A DNA stretch of 64,000 nt from Gp7-AA10 sp035636095. GTDB lineage: Bacteria > Acidobacteriota > Thermoanaerobaculia > Gp7-AA8. The stretch lies in contig DASPZU010000025.1 of assembly GCA_035636095.1 (NCBI GenBank), positions 124,001 through 188,000 on the forward strand, in the 5' to 3' direction. Within the stretch, counting starts at the first letter, position 1. Each line of letters starts with the position of its first letter. The position numbers were made by a program, and so were the translations under genes. The notes under the pieces were generated by a model. The model was not told where the DNA came from. It did no database searches and was given only the letters and a program-made list of their open reading frames with translations. Of this stretch, positions 1 to 7,992 are shown in pieces.

Positions 1-258
1 CTGCCGGATTTCGGGCGACACGGCCCGGATCGAAACGAATTGATCATCGGGCAGGTGCAACAGCGCCGGCCCACCGAGGCCAAAAGCACGAAGGTCGGCC
101 GCCCGCATCATCATCGCGCCATTGCGTTCGCGCCTTACGACAAAGTCCCCCTGCTCGGCGCCATTGACTCGAACGCGCACGGGCAACTCTTCCTCAGCCG
201 CCGCAAAGATGATCAGCGGCCAGAGCAGTGCCATCGCCGCCAGGCGGAGAGTTTTCAT
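1..258 (-). CDS. Fimbrial outer-membrane usher, N-terminal part (runs off left edge)
   Basis: Only the first 86 codons are in the window. The start ATG shares one base with the stop of the chaperone gene (TGATG), so the two are translationally coupled. Residues 1-20 form a signal peptide (MKTLRLAAMALLWPLIIFAA). The following residues, with LPVRVRVNG, a GDF turn and a RAADLRAFGL segment, match the periplasmic N-terminal domain of FimD/PapC/CsuD-type ushers, which receive chaperone-subunit complexes at the outer membrane. The identification rests on this short domain and on the adjacent PapD-like chaperone. The beta-barrel part would lie beyond the edge. Confidence 0.72.
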   Translation of the reverse strand, partial: MKTLRLAAMALLWPLIIFAAAEEELPVRVRVNGAEQGDFVVRRERNGAMMMRAADLRAFGLGGPALLHLPDDQFVSIRAVSPEIRQ

Positions 259-1001
259 CATGTGGCGGGGCGAGCAACGCAGACCGCGTCGCGTGGCTCT
301 TCCTTATAGAGTTGGACGCCGCCGAGGTCGACCCAGACTCTCACGCTGGCAACAGCGCCACATAATCCCGATGGCACTTTCAGCGTGAAGGCACGAACGC
401 TCGCCGCGAGGACATAGAGATCGCGCCGCTCAGTGCGAAAGACCTGTGCTCGCCGAGCGTCGGCGGCAATCACTGTCATCGACGAGATATGGGCGTGCGA
501 ATTCCCGCCGTTGCGAACGACGATGGTCATCTGATCGTTGCGAATGGAAACGCTGTCGATCGCTCCGTTCTTCGAAGGACGAGCGGGGCTCGCGAAAAGC
601 GGGACGGCAAGACGCAGCGTCATCCTGACGCCGTTTGCGCTTGGGTTAACGGGCAATTCATCGACGAAGAGACGGTACGAGGTTTCGACCGCCGGATCGT
701 CGCGGAGCGTGCGAAGCCCAACGCGAATGATCTGTTTTTGTCCGGGGGGTACCGTGACGATTTTGGGGAAAAAGACAACGTCGTCGGTGTCGGCGAAAGA
801 ATCGATTCCCTGGATGTCCTGCTGCCATTTCTTCACTGTGATCTGGACAGCGGTGGCCTCCTTACCGGCGTTCGTGATCGAAAGGGAAGAACTTCGGTCG
901 CGACGGCTCAGCAGGATCTTGAGCGGATAGACATTCAATGTGCTGCCGGAAACAGCAGCCGTCTCAAAAAGCAGAATGAGGAACAGTGACCGCCTTCTCA
1001 C
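258..1001 (-). CDS. PapD-like periplasmic pilus chaperone
   Basis: 247 aa with an N-terminal signal peptide (RRRSLFLILLFETAAVSG). It has the two-Ig-domain layout of chaperone-usher chaperones. Domain 1 contains the conserved YPLKILLSRRDRSSSLSITN strand region, then KKWQQD and a PPGQKQIIRVG strand ending near residue 98, the region that donates strand G1 to pilus subunits. YRLFVDELP follows at the domain junction. The style of the PPGQ..IRVG segment resembles archaic (Csu-like) chaperones more than PapD itself. It is followed directly by the usher gene. Pilin subunit genes are not visible, so the pilus type cannot be stated. Confidence 0.85.
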   Translation of the reverse strand: MRRRSLFLILLFETAAVSGSTLNVYPLKILLSRRDRSSSLSITNAGKEATAVQITVKKWQQDIQGIDSFADTDDVVFFPKIVTVPPGQKQIIRVGLRTLRDDPAVETSYRLFVDELPVNPSANGVRMTLRLAVPLFASPARPSKNGAIDSVSIRNDQMTIVVRNGGNSHAHISSMTVIAADARRAQVFRTERRDLYVLAASVRAFTLKVPSGLCGAVASVRVWVDLGGVQLYKEEPRDAVCVARPAT

Positions 1002-1055
1002 TTCACACCCACATTTAGGCGATCGGGCGCCAATTGCTGTCAGTGATTGCCGTAG

Positions 1056-1481
1056 CTAGTCAAGCACAGAACGCGAGGAGCGCGCAAGCGCGCCATCGAT
1101 GCTCCACGCGCCCGGACCGGCGACCATCAGGTACAAGAACAAAAAGCAGTACAGGATCGCGGGGATGCCCTGGTTGGCAGTGGGGAAAAACGATTGCGGT
1201 GCGTGAAACTGAAAATACGCGACCGCCATTTCGCCTGCCAGAACAAAAGCCACCGGCCGCGTGAACACGCCCAGGACGATCGCCAGACCTCCCACAATCT
1301 CGAGTATGCCGCCGATGCCCGTTTGCGACATCAGCTTGAGCGGCGGCATCGGCATTGGGGCGGGTGGGTAGCCGAAGACGATCGTCGTCCCGGCAGTGAT
1401 GAATACCAATCCTGCCACGATGCGAAAGACGGCCAACATGCGTTCGGGCCAGGGCGATTTGGCGGGCTCAAAGATCGACAT
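1056..1481 (-). CDS. DoxX-family membrane protein
   Basis: 141 aa with four predicted membrane segments. RIVAGLVFITAGTTIVFG at the start, GIGGILEIVGGLAIVLGVF in the middle, and a Phe/Tyr-rich third segment before PAILYCFLFLYLMVAGPG are the usual DoxX/DUF417 pattern. I chose the ATG at 1481 (MSIFEPAKSPWPER) rather than the open frame to 1649, because the upstream 56 codons are a piece of an unrelated VanZ-like protein. DoxX proteins are inner-membrane proteins linked in some bacteria to thiol and oxidative stress; the role here is not evident. The gene stands alone between the chaperone gene and the lyase gene. Confidence 0.82.
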   Translation of the reverse strand: MSIFEPAKSPWPERMLAVFRIVAGLVFITAGTTIVFGYPPAPMPMPPLKLMSQTGIGGILEIVGGLAIVLGVFTRPVAFVLAGEMAVAYFQFHAPQSFFPTANQGIPAILYCFLFLYLMVAGPGAWSIDGALARSSRSVLD

Positions 1482-1649
1482 GGGGCGAAGGATACGCGAG
1501 CGCCGCACCTTGCGCCAGACCATGACGATCAGTGCCCCGCTTAGAGCGCCGACTGTGTCCGGAATCAGGTCTCGCATGGGACAGTGATGATTCCTGCTGA
1601 CGCCCTGTGCCAGCTGGATGAGAAAACCCATCCGAGCGATCGGCCACAT
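1482..1649 (-). pseudogene. Truncated VanZ-like C-terminal fragment fused in frame ahead of doxX
   Basis: The 56 codons before the DoxX start encode MGFLIQLAQG, then NHHCPMRDLIPDTVGALSGA and a basic tail (WRKVRRSR). This closely matches the C-terminal third of the intact VanZ-like protein at 15599-16093, which reads MGLLVEIAEG, then IHHCRMRDLIPDMAGACVGA. No preceding VanZ helices are found in any frame; the fragment stops where the lyase gene ends at 1649. It looks like a deletion remnant. It could still be translated as an N-terminal extension of DoxX if initiation occurs at 1649. Confidence 0.7.
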
Positions 1650-4138
1650 CAGTGACGGACGCTTCGGCGACGGGAGGATGTCGGAGCCGGAGATAAGGTA
1701 AAACGCAGCACGCCCGCCGGCGAGGCGGTCTGATTTCCGGCGGAACTCTGATCGACGTGCACCACGCCATCGGTCAGCACGACCGTATAGCGCGCGCCGG
1801 GAACGACGCCCAAGAGGGTATGCGACGCAGCGGCGGATCCATTGAAGTTATAAGAGGTCGAGGTAATGGGCGCGGGCACCTGACCGGGCTGATTGTTGAA
1901 CAGAACGATGCTCTCAGCTCCGATCGCAACGCCCATCATCTTTGCGTCGAGGGAAGAAATCTGCACGTCGCTCGGCGGCGCACTGCTATTCGATCCCGGC
2001 CGCAGCACCGCCAGGAAGGGGATGAACAGTGGGTTCTGAGGGTCGCTGACCTGGAGGCGAAATGTGGCGGCATTAGCGCCAAACGGAACGCAACCCGTGG
2101 TTGACCCATCGCACGGATCGGGATTCTTCCACTCGTCGACAACCGCCAGACTCGCATTTGCGGGCAGCACCGTGTCGATGAAGAGCCGCGACTGTCCATA
2201 GTCAAGACGCGCGATCCTCCCCGTGATGTCGGGCTTGTTGGGCAGGTGCCACCGGATGTGCTTCTTGTACGCGCCCCTGGGATTGCTGGATGGCTTTGCC
2301 TGGACCTGGTCGAAGACGACGAATGTGTTCGATGCCCGGAGATAGAGGAAATTGCGATAGAAAAAGTCGAGCTTGCGATTCGGCGTATCAGTTTGATCGC
2401 CGGCGCGATTGTAGGCCGTCGAGAGATCGCTTCGGACGTAGCTGTAATCCTGAGTCAACTCGTCCGCCACGACTTGATCGATCCCCACCGCCGACTGTCC
2501 GCCGCTGCCACGATCGTCTGCGCGCTGGAAATCGCCAAAGTCATCGAAGTAGAGCGTGTTGTTGAGCGAAGACTGCAGTTCTTCCAGAGACTCGCCGAGG
2601 ATGCCTGAGCGGCCGTAGATGGGATTGCCGCTCGCATCAGTCTCAAACTTCCAATCGGTGGCACTCACCAGCAGATAGTCGCTGCCGCGAGCGATGATTA
2701 GATGGCCCGCGTCGTAATGCTGGTGATCGTCCCACCATTGCGATCCCATCTTGATGGAGGCCCAGGTGGCATTGGGACCCCAGTCGCTGCGCATGATGAA
2801 GTACGGAATCGCGCCGTTGGTACCGGCCGGACTGGTCGCCCCCTGCGGATAGTTCGGGCCGAATCCGGTGTAGTACGGCGGAAGTAGAAGCTCCACGGAA
2901 GGTCGCGAAGGATTGCCGAAGAAAAAATCCACCCATTCCGGCGGAGAAAAGACCTCGGCGTTGGGAATGGTCGATGGCGCGATTTCCGAGTACGCGAAAG
3001 ACTGCGCGGCCGGCCCGTCGGCCGCCCCGGCCAGGATGAAGGCCAACCGGATGGGAAGTGCCCTCAGGATGATCGCGCCCTGAAATCCTCCCCAGTCGCC
3101 GGTCGGGTCGATCATGAATCGATTCGGAAAGATTGCGTGCTTCTCCGCGCGGAGGATCTGGGAGAACCAGTTGATGTGGGGCGCGATGATGTCTTCGCCG
3201 GTGGCGCTCTTCACGGTCAACAGGTAGTCGATCATCCGGCTGTATTCCTCCGAACCGTAGGACCAGGCTTGGAAGTCGAAGCCGCCTTTGAACGGATTGC
3301 CCGTGATGTTCGTCGGGCCGTTGAAGTCGAGCGCGACTGCGGGAAGCTGCCCCCCTTCGAACGATTGCGTGCGCCAGGCCTGCGGGATCTTCGATGGGAT
3401 CACTGTCGGACCGCGCGTGCCGTCGAAACGGATCCGCGCCCACTCGATCATTTCCTGCGCCCGCGGATTGTCGCCAAACGAGGCGTAACCCATCAGGGCC
3501 ACACCGTACAGATGACCGCCGAAAAAGTTGCCGTCGGCGGCCCAGCTGTAATCCTGGGCCTGATATCCGTTGGCGCTCAGATCATCGTAGTAGTCATTCA
3601 TGAGCGCGACCATTTGCGACTTGAGCGAGGCGCTGAGCTGGTCGTAGCAAAAGTCGTAGATGAACGCCAGCACCGACGCGAGGTTGCGCGACGGGTAATA
3701 GTTGTCGGGGCGAATGGGCGGCTGCCCGTTGGGCGGAGCGTTGTCCGGATCGGTCTGAGCGCGGATCATTTCCTGAACAAGCTCAATCAGCTTGTTCGAG
3801 TACTTCGTGTCTCCGGTCAATTGATATGCAAACGCCAGCGGCAGGGCGGTGTCGTACCAACCCTCACCCTGGTAGGTGTAATAGATCGTGCCCGCCGGTG
3901 CGTCGTTTCTGCTGGCGAACTTGTATCGATTGATCGAGTAGGTCGCGAGCGTGTCGGCGCGTGCTTTCAGCGCCTGCCACGACGGGTCGTTGGCGTTTTT
4001 CTTCGCGAGAAGGCGAGTCTTCTCTGCCGCCGTGAGCAGCAGCCGGGGGTGTGTTGCGATTACAGGATCGGCATTTGCCTGTACGGCGAAGGCAAGTGCC
4101 ACCGCGGCGAGAGCCGATCGAAAGCCAATCCTGAACAT
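1649..4138 (-). CDS. Secreted heparinase II/III-like polysaccharide lyase
   Basis: 829 aa from the ATG at 4138. The longer frame to 4180 only adds residues ahead of an obvious signal peptide (MFRIGFRSALAAVALAFAVQ). HPRLLLTAAEKTRLLAKK right after cleavage is typical of DUF4962/heparinase II/III-like enzymes. An alpha/alpha toroid follows (about 40-380, with DTALPLAFAYQLTGDTKY and YPSRNLASVLAFIYDFCYD). A beta-sandwich follows (about 450-800) with WWDDHQHYDAGHLIIARG, where the His residues would be candidate catalytic or metal-site residues. Such enzymes cleave uronate-containing polysaccharides by beta-elimination in the periplasm or outside the cell. The substrate cannot be assigned. No sulfatase or SusCD partner is adjacent. 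Confidence 0.78.
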   Translation of the reverse strand: MFRIGFRSALAAVALAFAVQANADPVIATHPRLLLTAAEKTRLLAKKNANDPSWQALKARADTLATYSINRYKFASRNDAPAGTIYYTYQGEGWYDTALPLAFAYQLTGDTKYSNKLIELVQEMIRAQTDPDNAPPNGQPPIRPDNYYPSRNLASVLAFIYDFCYDQLSASLKSQMVALMNDYYDDLSANGYQAQDYSWAADGNFFGGHLYGVALMGYASFGDNPRAQEMIEWARIRFDGTRGPTVIPSKIPQAWRTQSFEGGQLPAVALDFNGPTNITGNPFKGGFDFQAWSYGSEEYSRMIDYLLTVKSATGEDIIAPHINWFSQILRAEKHAIFPNRFMIDPTGDWGGFQGAIILRALPIRLAFILAGAADGPAAQSFAYSEIAPSTIPNAEVFSPPEWVDFFFGNPSRPSVELLLPPYYTGFGPNYPQGATSPAGTNGAIPYFIMRSDWGPNATWASIKMGSQWWDDHQHYDAGHLIIARGSDYLLVSATDWKFETDASGNPIYGRSGILGESLEELQSSLNNTLYFDDFGDFQRADDRGSGGQSAVGIDQVVADELTQDYSYVRSDLSTAYNRAGDQTDTPNRKLDFFYRNFLYLRASNTFVVFDQVQAKPSSNPRGAYKKHIRWHLPNKPDITGRIARLDYGQSRLFIDTVLPANASLAVVDEWKNPDPCDGSTTGCVPFGANAATFRLQVSDPQNPLFIPFLAVLRPGSNSSAPPSDVQISSLDAKMMGVAIGAESIVLFNNQPGQVPAPITSTSYNFNGSAAASHTLLGVVPGARYTVVLTDGVVHVDQSSAGNQTASPAGVLRFTLSPAPTSSRRRSVRH

Positions 4139-4194
4139 TTCCGCGCAGTCTAGCGCATCAACAAGTACCGGCTGCTGCACTGAAAGTTGAGCGA

Positions 4195-4200
4195 TACACT
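4195..4200 (+). promoter_or_regulatory. Candidate -10 box (TACACT), leaderless arrangement
   Basis: TACACT lies 6 nt before the ATG at 4207, and no Shine-Dalgarno-like purine run is present. No clear -35 hexamer is seen. The same spacing recurs ahead of several other genes in the window. Confidence 0.4.
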
Positions 4201-4206
4201 CTCGCG

Positions 4207-6153
4207 ATGCGATTGGCCACCGTTGCGCTCTTGCTCACGATTGCAGCGTCGCTCAACAGCCAGACCGTTCCGCTCTTATCTGACACGCAGATTACGGCGC
4301 TATCCGCTGAGATGTCGGGCGAGTCGGCGAAGCGAAATCTGGAAGGGTTTTCGCGACTCCATCGCATGCGCGGTTCACGCGACTTTCATCGCGCCGCCGA
4401 TCAGATCCTCGGCGAGCTCCAGAGATACGGGTACACAGACGCGCATCTCGAGAGACTGCCGGCCGACGGAAAGATCTTCTACGGAACGCAGCGATCGCGT
4501 CCCGCCTGGGATGCCGATTTTGCCGAGCTGTGGCTGCTCGATGCCGATGGAAACGCAGCGCGAAGGCTCGCGAGTTGGGACGCCGCGCCGATCACGCTGG
4601 CGCAAGATAGCGAAAGCGCCGAACTGACCGCGGATCTCGTCGACGTTGGCGAAGGCTCGGAGGAGAAGGACTACCTTGGAAAGGACGTCAAGGGCAAGAT
4701 CGTGCTGAGCGGATTGCAGCCCGGCGCCGTGCAGAACATCGCTGTTGCCAGGCACGGCGCGGTGGGCATCGTCAGCTACGCACCGAATCAGCGCACGGCC
4801 TGGTGGAAGCAGGACGAAACGCTGGTGCGATGGGGACATCTCGACACGTTCAGCGCGACGACCACATTCGCATTCATGATCTCACTCGGCGAGGCGCGTG
4901 TACTGCGCGATCGTCTTCAGAGAGCGGAGCGCATTCGCCTGCACGCCGTCGTGAGGGCCGGGCAGCATCCCGGCTTCTACGAGATCGCCACTGCGACGAT
5001 TCCCGGAGTGGATCCCGCCGTCCGCAACGAGGAAATCGTCTATAGCTGCCATCTCGACCATCCGCGGCCGGGGGCGAACGACAACGCCAGCGGATGCGCC
5101 ACCATCCTGGAAGTGGCGCGCACGCTGCGAAAGCTCATCGAGGAGAAACGGATCGCTCCGCCCCGGCGCACGCTCCGCTTCGTCTGGCCGCCGGAGATCG
5201 AGGGAACGATGGCACTCCTCAACGGGCGACCAGAGCTGGCGGCGCGCATCAAAGCAGCGATTCATCTGGACATGGTCGGCGGCGCCAGCGAGACCAGGAC
5301 CATCTTTCACATCACACGGGGCCCGGCGAGCCTCCCATCCTTTGTCTATGACGTCGCGGCCAAGATCGGAGCGTTCGCCGACGAGCAATCGTCGCAGTAT
5401 GCGATGACGGGCAGCGCGCGGTGGCCGCTGGTCGCACCAGAAGGCGGACGCGAAGCGCTTCGAGCCGCGTTCGTCCCGCTGACGCTGGGCAGCGATCACG
5501 AGGTGTACGGCGACAGCTCGTGGGGAATCCCGTCGATCTATCTCAACGATTGGCCCGATCCCTTCATCCACACCAACGCCGATACTCCCTCGAAGATCGA
5601 TCCGACAAAGCTGAAGCGCGCCGGGTTCATCGCAGCCGCGTGCGGCCTGGTCCTCGCGAATGTGAGCGCTGCCGATGCGCCGGAGATCCTCAGCATCGTC
5701 GAGGAGGAGTCACTCCGCCGTGCGGCCGATGTGAAAGCGCAAATGTACGGATTACGACCGAGCGAGGCCGCGAACCTCCAGCGCTTCCAGAAATGGTACG
5801 AGGAAGAAATGGTGCGTTCGGTCTCACGTCTCTTTTCGTCGTCTCCACCGGCGGCGACTCGCGGTCTGTTCCGTCGAAATCCGGCAGTGCGCGGCGGTCT
5901 CGACGCCTTCGGCTATGACTACCTCACCGATCGACTCGGCTCCGCCCGCGTGGAGAAGCTCGAGCTGTTGCGCTTCAGGGGCTTGCGCGGTGGCGGAGGG
6001 GATTACGCCTACGAAGCGCTGAACCTCGCGAACGGATCGCGTTCGACGACCGAGATTCGCGATGCGCTCTCGGCGATCTATGGCCCCGTGCCGCAGGAAC
6101 ATGTCGACGCGTTCCTGTCGGCGGCTGCCGATGCGGGTCTGCTGCTGAAGTAG
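4207..6153 (+). CDS. Secreted M28-type metallopeptidase with PA-like insert
   Basis: 648 aa with a signal peptide (MRLATVALLLTIAASLNS). Residues about 140-200 (DLVDVGEGSEEKDYLGKDVK, GKIVLSG) form a protease-associated-like domain, as in many M28 aminopeptidases. Zinc ligands fit the family: His and Asp in YSCHLDHPRPGANDNASG, an acidic pair in VWPPEIEGTMAL, Asp in AIHLDMVGG and His in FIHTNADTPSKIDP. The product would remove N-terminal residues from peptides outside the cytoplasm. The C-terminal 130 residues are helical with no recognised domain and end with a winged-helix-like segment (TEIRDALSAIYGPVP). The gene is divergent from the lyase gene. Confidence 0.85.
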   Translation: MRLATVALLLTIAASLNSQTVPLLSDTQITALSAEMSGESAKRNLEGFSRLHRMRGSRDFHRAADQILGELQRYGYTDAHLERLPADGKIFYGTQRSRPAWDADFAELWLLDADGNAARRLASWDAAPITLAQDSESAELTADLVDVGEGSEEKDYLGKDVKGKIVLSGLQPGAVQNIAVARHGAVGIVSYAPNQRTAWWKQDETLVRWGHLDTFSATTTFAFMISLGEARVLRDRLQRAERIRLHAVVRAGQHPGFYEIATATIPGVDPAVRNEEIVYSCHLDHPRPGANDNASGCATILEVARTLRKLIEEKRIAPPRRTLRFVWPPEIEGTMALLNGRPELAARIKAAIHLDMVGGASETRTIFHITRGPASLPSFVYDVAAKIGAFADEQSSQYAMTGSARWPLVAPEGGREALRAAFVPLTLGSDHEVYGDSSWGIPSIYLNDWPDPFIHTNADTPSKIDPTKLKRAGFIAAACGLVLANVSAADAPEILSIVEEESLRRAADVKAQMYGLRPSEAANLQRFQKWYEEEMVRSVSRLFSSSPPAATRGLFRRNPAVRGGLDAFGYDYLTDRLGSARVEKLELLRFRGLRGGGGDYAYEALNLANGSRSTTEIRDALSAIYGPVPQEHVDAFLSAAADAGLLLK

Positions 6154-6156
6154 CTC

Positions 6157-6336
6157 TTGTTTCTCAAAATGCTGGTGGCGGATTCGCGCTGGGCCGAGCC
6201 ACTGCCTAACGGTGTGGTGGCCATCGTTCATACGCATCCGAACTGGGAGCGCCTTCCCTCCACGATCGACATCCGCACGTCACAGCGAATCCACTTGCCT
6301 GTTTACGTCGTCACGGGCCGTCATGACATTTCGGGG
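6157..6336 (+). pseudogene. Fragment resembling a JAB/MPN-type domain
   Basis: A short open frame from TTG at 6157 encodes NGVVAIVHTHPNWERLPSTI, then DIRTSQRIHLPVYVVTGRHD. This resembles the HxHP...S..D core and the following 'pvYvv' strand of JAMM/DUF4329-type domains. Nothing recognisable precedes or follows it. The frame runs on out of homology into the ureD promoter region. I read it as a decayed remnant; a short functional protein is less likely. The rest of 6154-6377 shows nothing else. Confidence 0.35.
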
Positions 6337-6364
6337 ACCGGTATAGACTCGCGTTCTCCAGGCA

Positions 6365-6377
6365 GGAGTGACACTCC
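6365..6377 (+). promoter_or_regulatory. Perfect dyad GGAGTG-A-CACTCC touching the ureD start
   Basis: The 13-nt dyad contains the only SD-like sequence (GGAG) of ureD and ends at the base before its GTG start. It could be an operator half-site pair or simply the ribosome binding site. A TATAGA box lies at 6342-6347, without a good -35. Confidence 0.25.
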
Positions 6378-7217
6378 GTGCACCGTGCTTGCGCTCGATC
6401 GGTATTGCATTCTGAAGTCGCGCCGGGGCGAGGAGCGATGACATTCTCGCGCGTCGGTGAGCGCACCGTCGTGCGGCACGCATACTCCACCAGTCCTCTC
6501 AAGCTGCTCAATCCTCAAAACCATAGCGCGGCCGCGTGGGTCTACCTCGCCAACTATGGCGGAGGCCTTGTCGGCGGTGACGCGCTTCGGATCGACATCG
6601 ACGTCGAACGCGGCGCGGCTGCGGTGATCTCCACCCAGGCTTCGACCAAGGTCTATCGCTCGCCGCAAGGGGCGAGTCAGCAACTGCGCGCCGCCGTCGC
6701 CGACGACGCCCTGCTCGTGCTGGCGCCCGATCCGGTCGTCTGCTTCGCGCGATCGAGCTACGCACAGGACGTCGAGATCCGACTGGCGCAACGCGGTTCT
6801 CTGGTCCTGGTCGATTGGCTCGGCGCGGGGCGGGTGGCATCGGGTGAACGATGGCAGCTCGACCGCTTCAGCAGCGTGACGCAGATCTGGATCGGAAAGC
6901 GCCGTCTGTTGTACGACTCGCTGCGTCTCAATCCCGAAGACAGCGATGTTGCTCAACGCATGGGACGCTTCAATACGCTGCTGACCGTCGTGGTGGCAGG
7001 ACTGGCCGACGACGCCGCGCGAATTCTGCAGGAGGTTGGAAGCATGCCGCTCCACAAGAGGGCTGACCTTCTCATTTCCGCAAATCCCCTCGCCGACGGT
7101 GCACTTCTTCTCCGCATCGCCGCAGTGTCGACTGAGAGCGCGGGACAGACGCTGCGTCGCATGCTCGCTTTTCTCCCGCCGAAGATCGGCGACGATCCGT
7201 GGAGTCGCAAATGGTGA
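6378..7217 (+). CDS. ureD: Urease accessory protein UreD
   Basis: 279 aa from GTG at 6378. Conserved UreD features include LKLLNP, the GGGLVGGDALRIDI turn, STQASTKVYRSPQG, and LLVLAPDPVVCFARSSYAQD followed by LVDWLGAGRVASGERW. UreD binds the urease apoprotein and, with UreF and UreG, forms the chaperone complex that delivers nickel and CO2 to the active site. It is the first gene of the cluster, 4 nt before ureAB, so it is probably co-transcribed with all of the urease genes. In many operons ureD precedes ureABC, as here. Confidence 0.95.
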   Translation: MHRACARSVLHSEVAPGRGAMTFSRVGERTVVRHAYSTSPLKLLNPQNHSAAAWVYLANYGGGLVGGDALRIDIDVERGAAAVISTQASTKVYRSPQGASQQLRAAVADDALLVLAPDPVVCFARSSYAQDVEIRLAQRGSLVLVDWLGAGRVASGERWQLDRFSSVTQIWIGKRRLLYDSLRLNPEDSDVAQRMGRFNTLLTVVVAGLADDAARILQEVGSMPLHKRADLLISANPLADGALLLRIAAVSTESAGQTLRRMLAFLPPKIGDDPWSRKW

Positions 7218-7221
7218 AGCC

Positions 7222-7992
7222 ATGCATCTGACACCGCAGGAAGCCGACAAGCTGACATTGCATCAGGCCGCGTACGTGGCGCAGAAACGACTCGCGCGCG
7301 GGCTTCGCCTCAATTACCCCGAAGCGGTAGCGCTGATCGCATCGCAGATTCTCGAGCACATCCGCGACGGCCGATCCGTCGCGGAGCTCATGGACCTCGG
7401 ACGGCAGATGTTGGGCCGTGCCGAAGTTCTCCCCGGCGTTGCCGAAATGCTGCAGGAGGTTCAGGTCGAGGGAACCTTTCCCGACGGCAGCAAACTCGTC
7501 ACCGTGCACCATCCGATCGTTGCCGAACACGGCGATCTCCAGCTTGCTCTGTATGGAAGTTTCCTTCCTGTTCCGTCGCGCGAGAGCTTCGGTGACGCGT
7601 CGAATGTGACGGAGCACAACGTTCCCGGCGAGGTACTGCCTGCTCCTGGAAAGATCGTGCTCAACGAAGGACGCCAGACCATCTCGATCGCCGTGACGAA
7701 CACAGGAGACCGGCCGATCCAGGTCGGGAGCCACTATCACTTCATCGAGACGAATCGGGCGCTGCTCTTCGACCGTGCCGCGGCGTATGGCCGGCGTCTC
7801 GACATCCCCGCTAGCACCGCGGTGCGCTTCGAGCCCGGCGAGACGAGAACGGTCGCGCTGGTGACCATCGCCGGAAATCAGATCATCCGGGGCGGAAACG
7901 CGCTCGCCGACGGCAAGGTGTCGGCCGAGAACCAGCACAAGACCCTCGCTGCGGTGCGCGGCCGAGGGTTTGGAGACGAGAAGAAGTCATGA
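7222..7992 (+). CDS. ureAB: Urease gamma-beta fusion subunit (UreA-UreB)
   Basis: 256 aa. Residues 1-100 are the gamma subunit (LTPQEADKLTLHQAAYVAQK, RLARGLRLNYPEAVALIA, GRSVAELMDLGRQMLG, LPGVAEMLQEVQVEGTFPDG). Residues about 130-230 are the beta subunit (PGEVLPAPGKIVLNEGR, RPIQVGSHYHFIETNRALLF, AVRFEPGETRTVALV). The two are joined in one frame, as in Helicobacter-type urease, whereas most bacteria encode them separately. I chose the ATG at 7222, just after the ureD stop, because it begins the canonical gamma N terminus; the frame open further upstream overlaps ureD. The 3' end overlaps ureC by four bases (ATGA). Confidence 0.95.
   Translation: MHLTPQEADKLTLHQAAYVAQKRLARGLRLNYPEAVALIASQILEHIRDGRSVAELMDLGRQMLGRAEVLPGVAEMLQEVQVEGTFPDGSKLVTVHHPIVAEHGDLQLALYGSFLPVPSRESFGDASNVTEHNVPGEVLPAPGKIVLNEGRQTISIAVTNTGDRPIQVGSHYHFIETNRALLFDRAAAYGRRLDIPASTAVRFEPGETRTVALVTIAGNQIIRGGNALADGKVSAENQHKTLAAVRGRGFGDEKKS

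Noticed and set aside
3137..4153. 338-aa frame antisense to the lyase gene
   Set aside because: Fully overlaps a gene with clear lyase features; composition is that of a high-GC shadow frame and no motif was seen.
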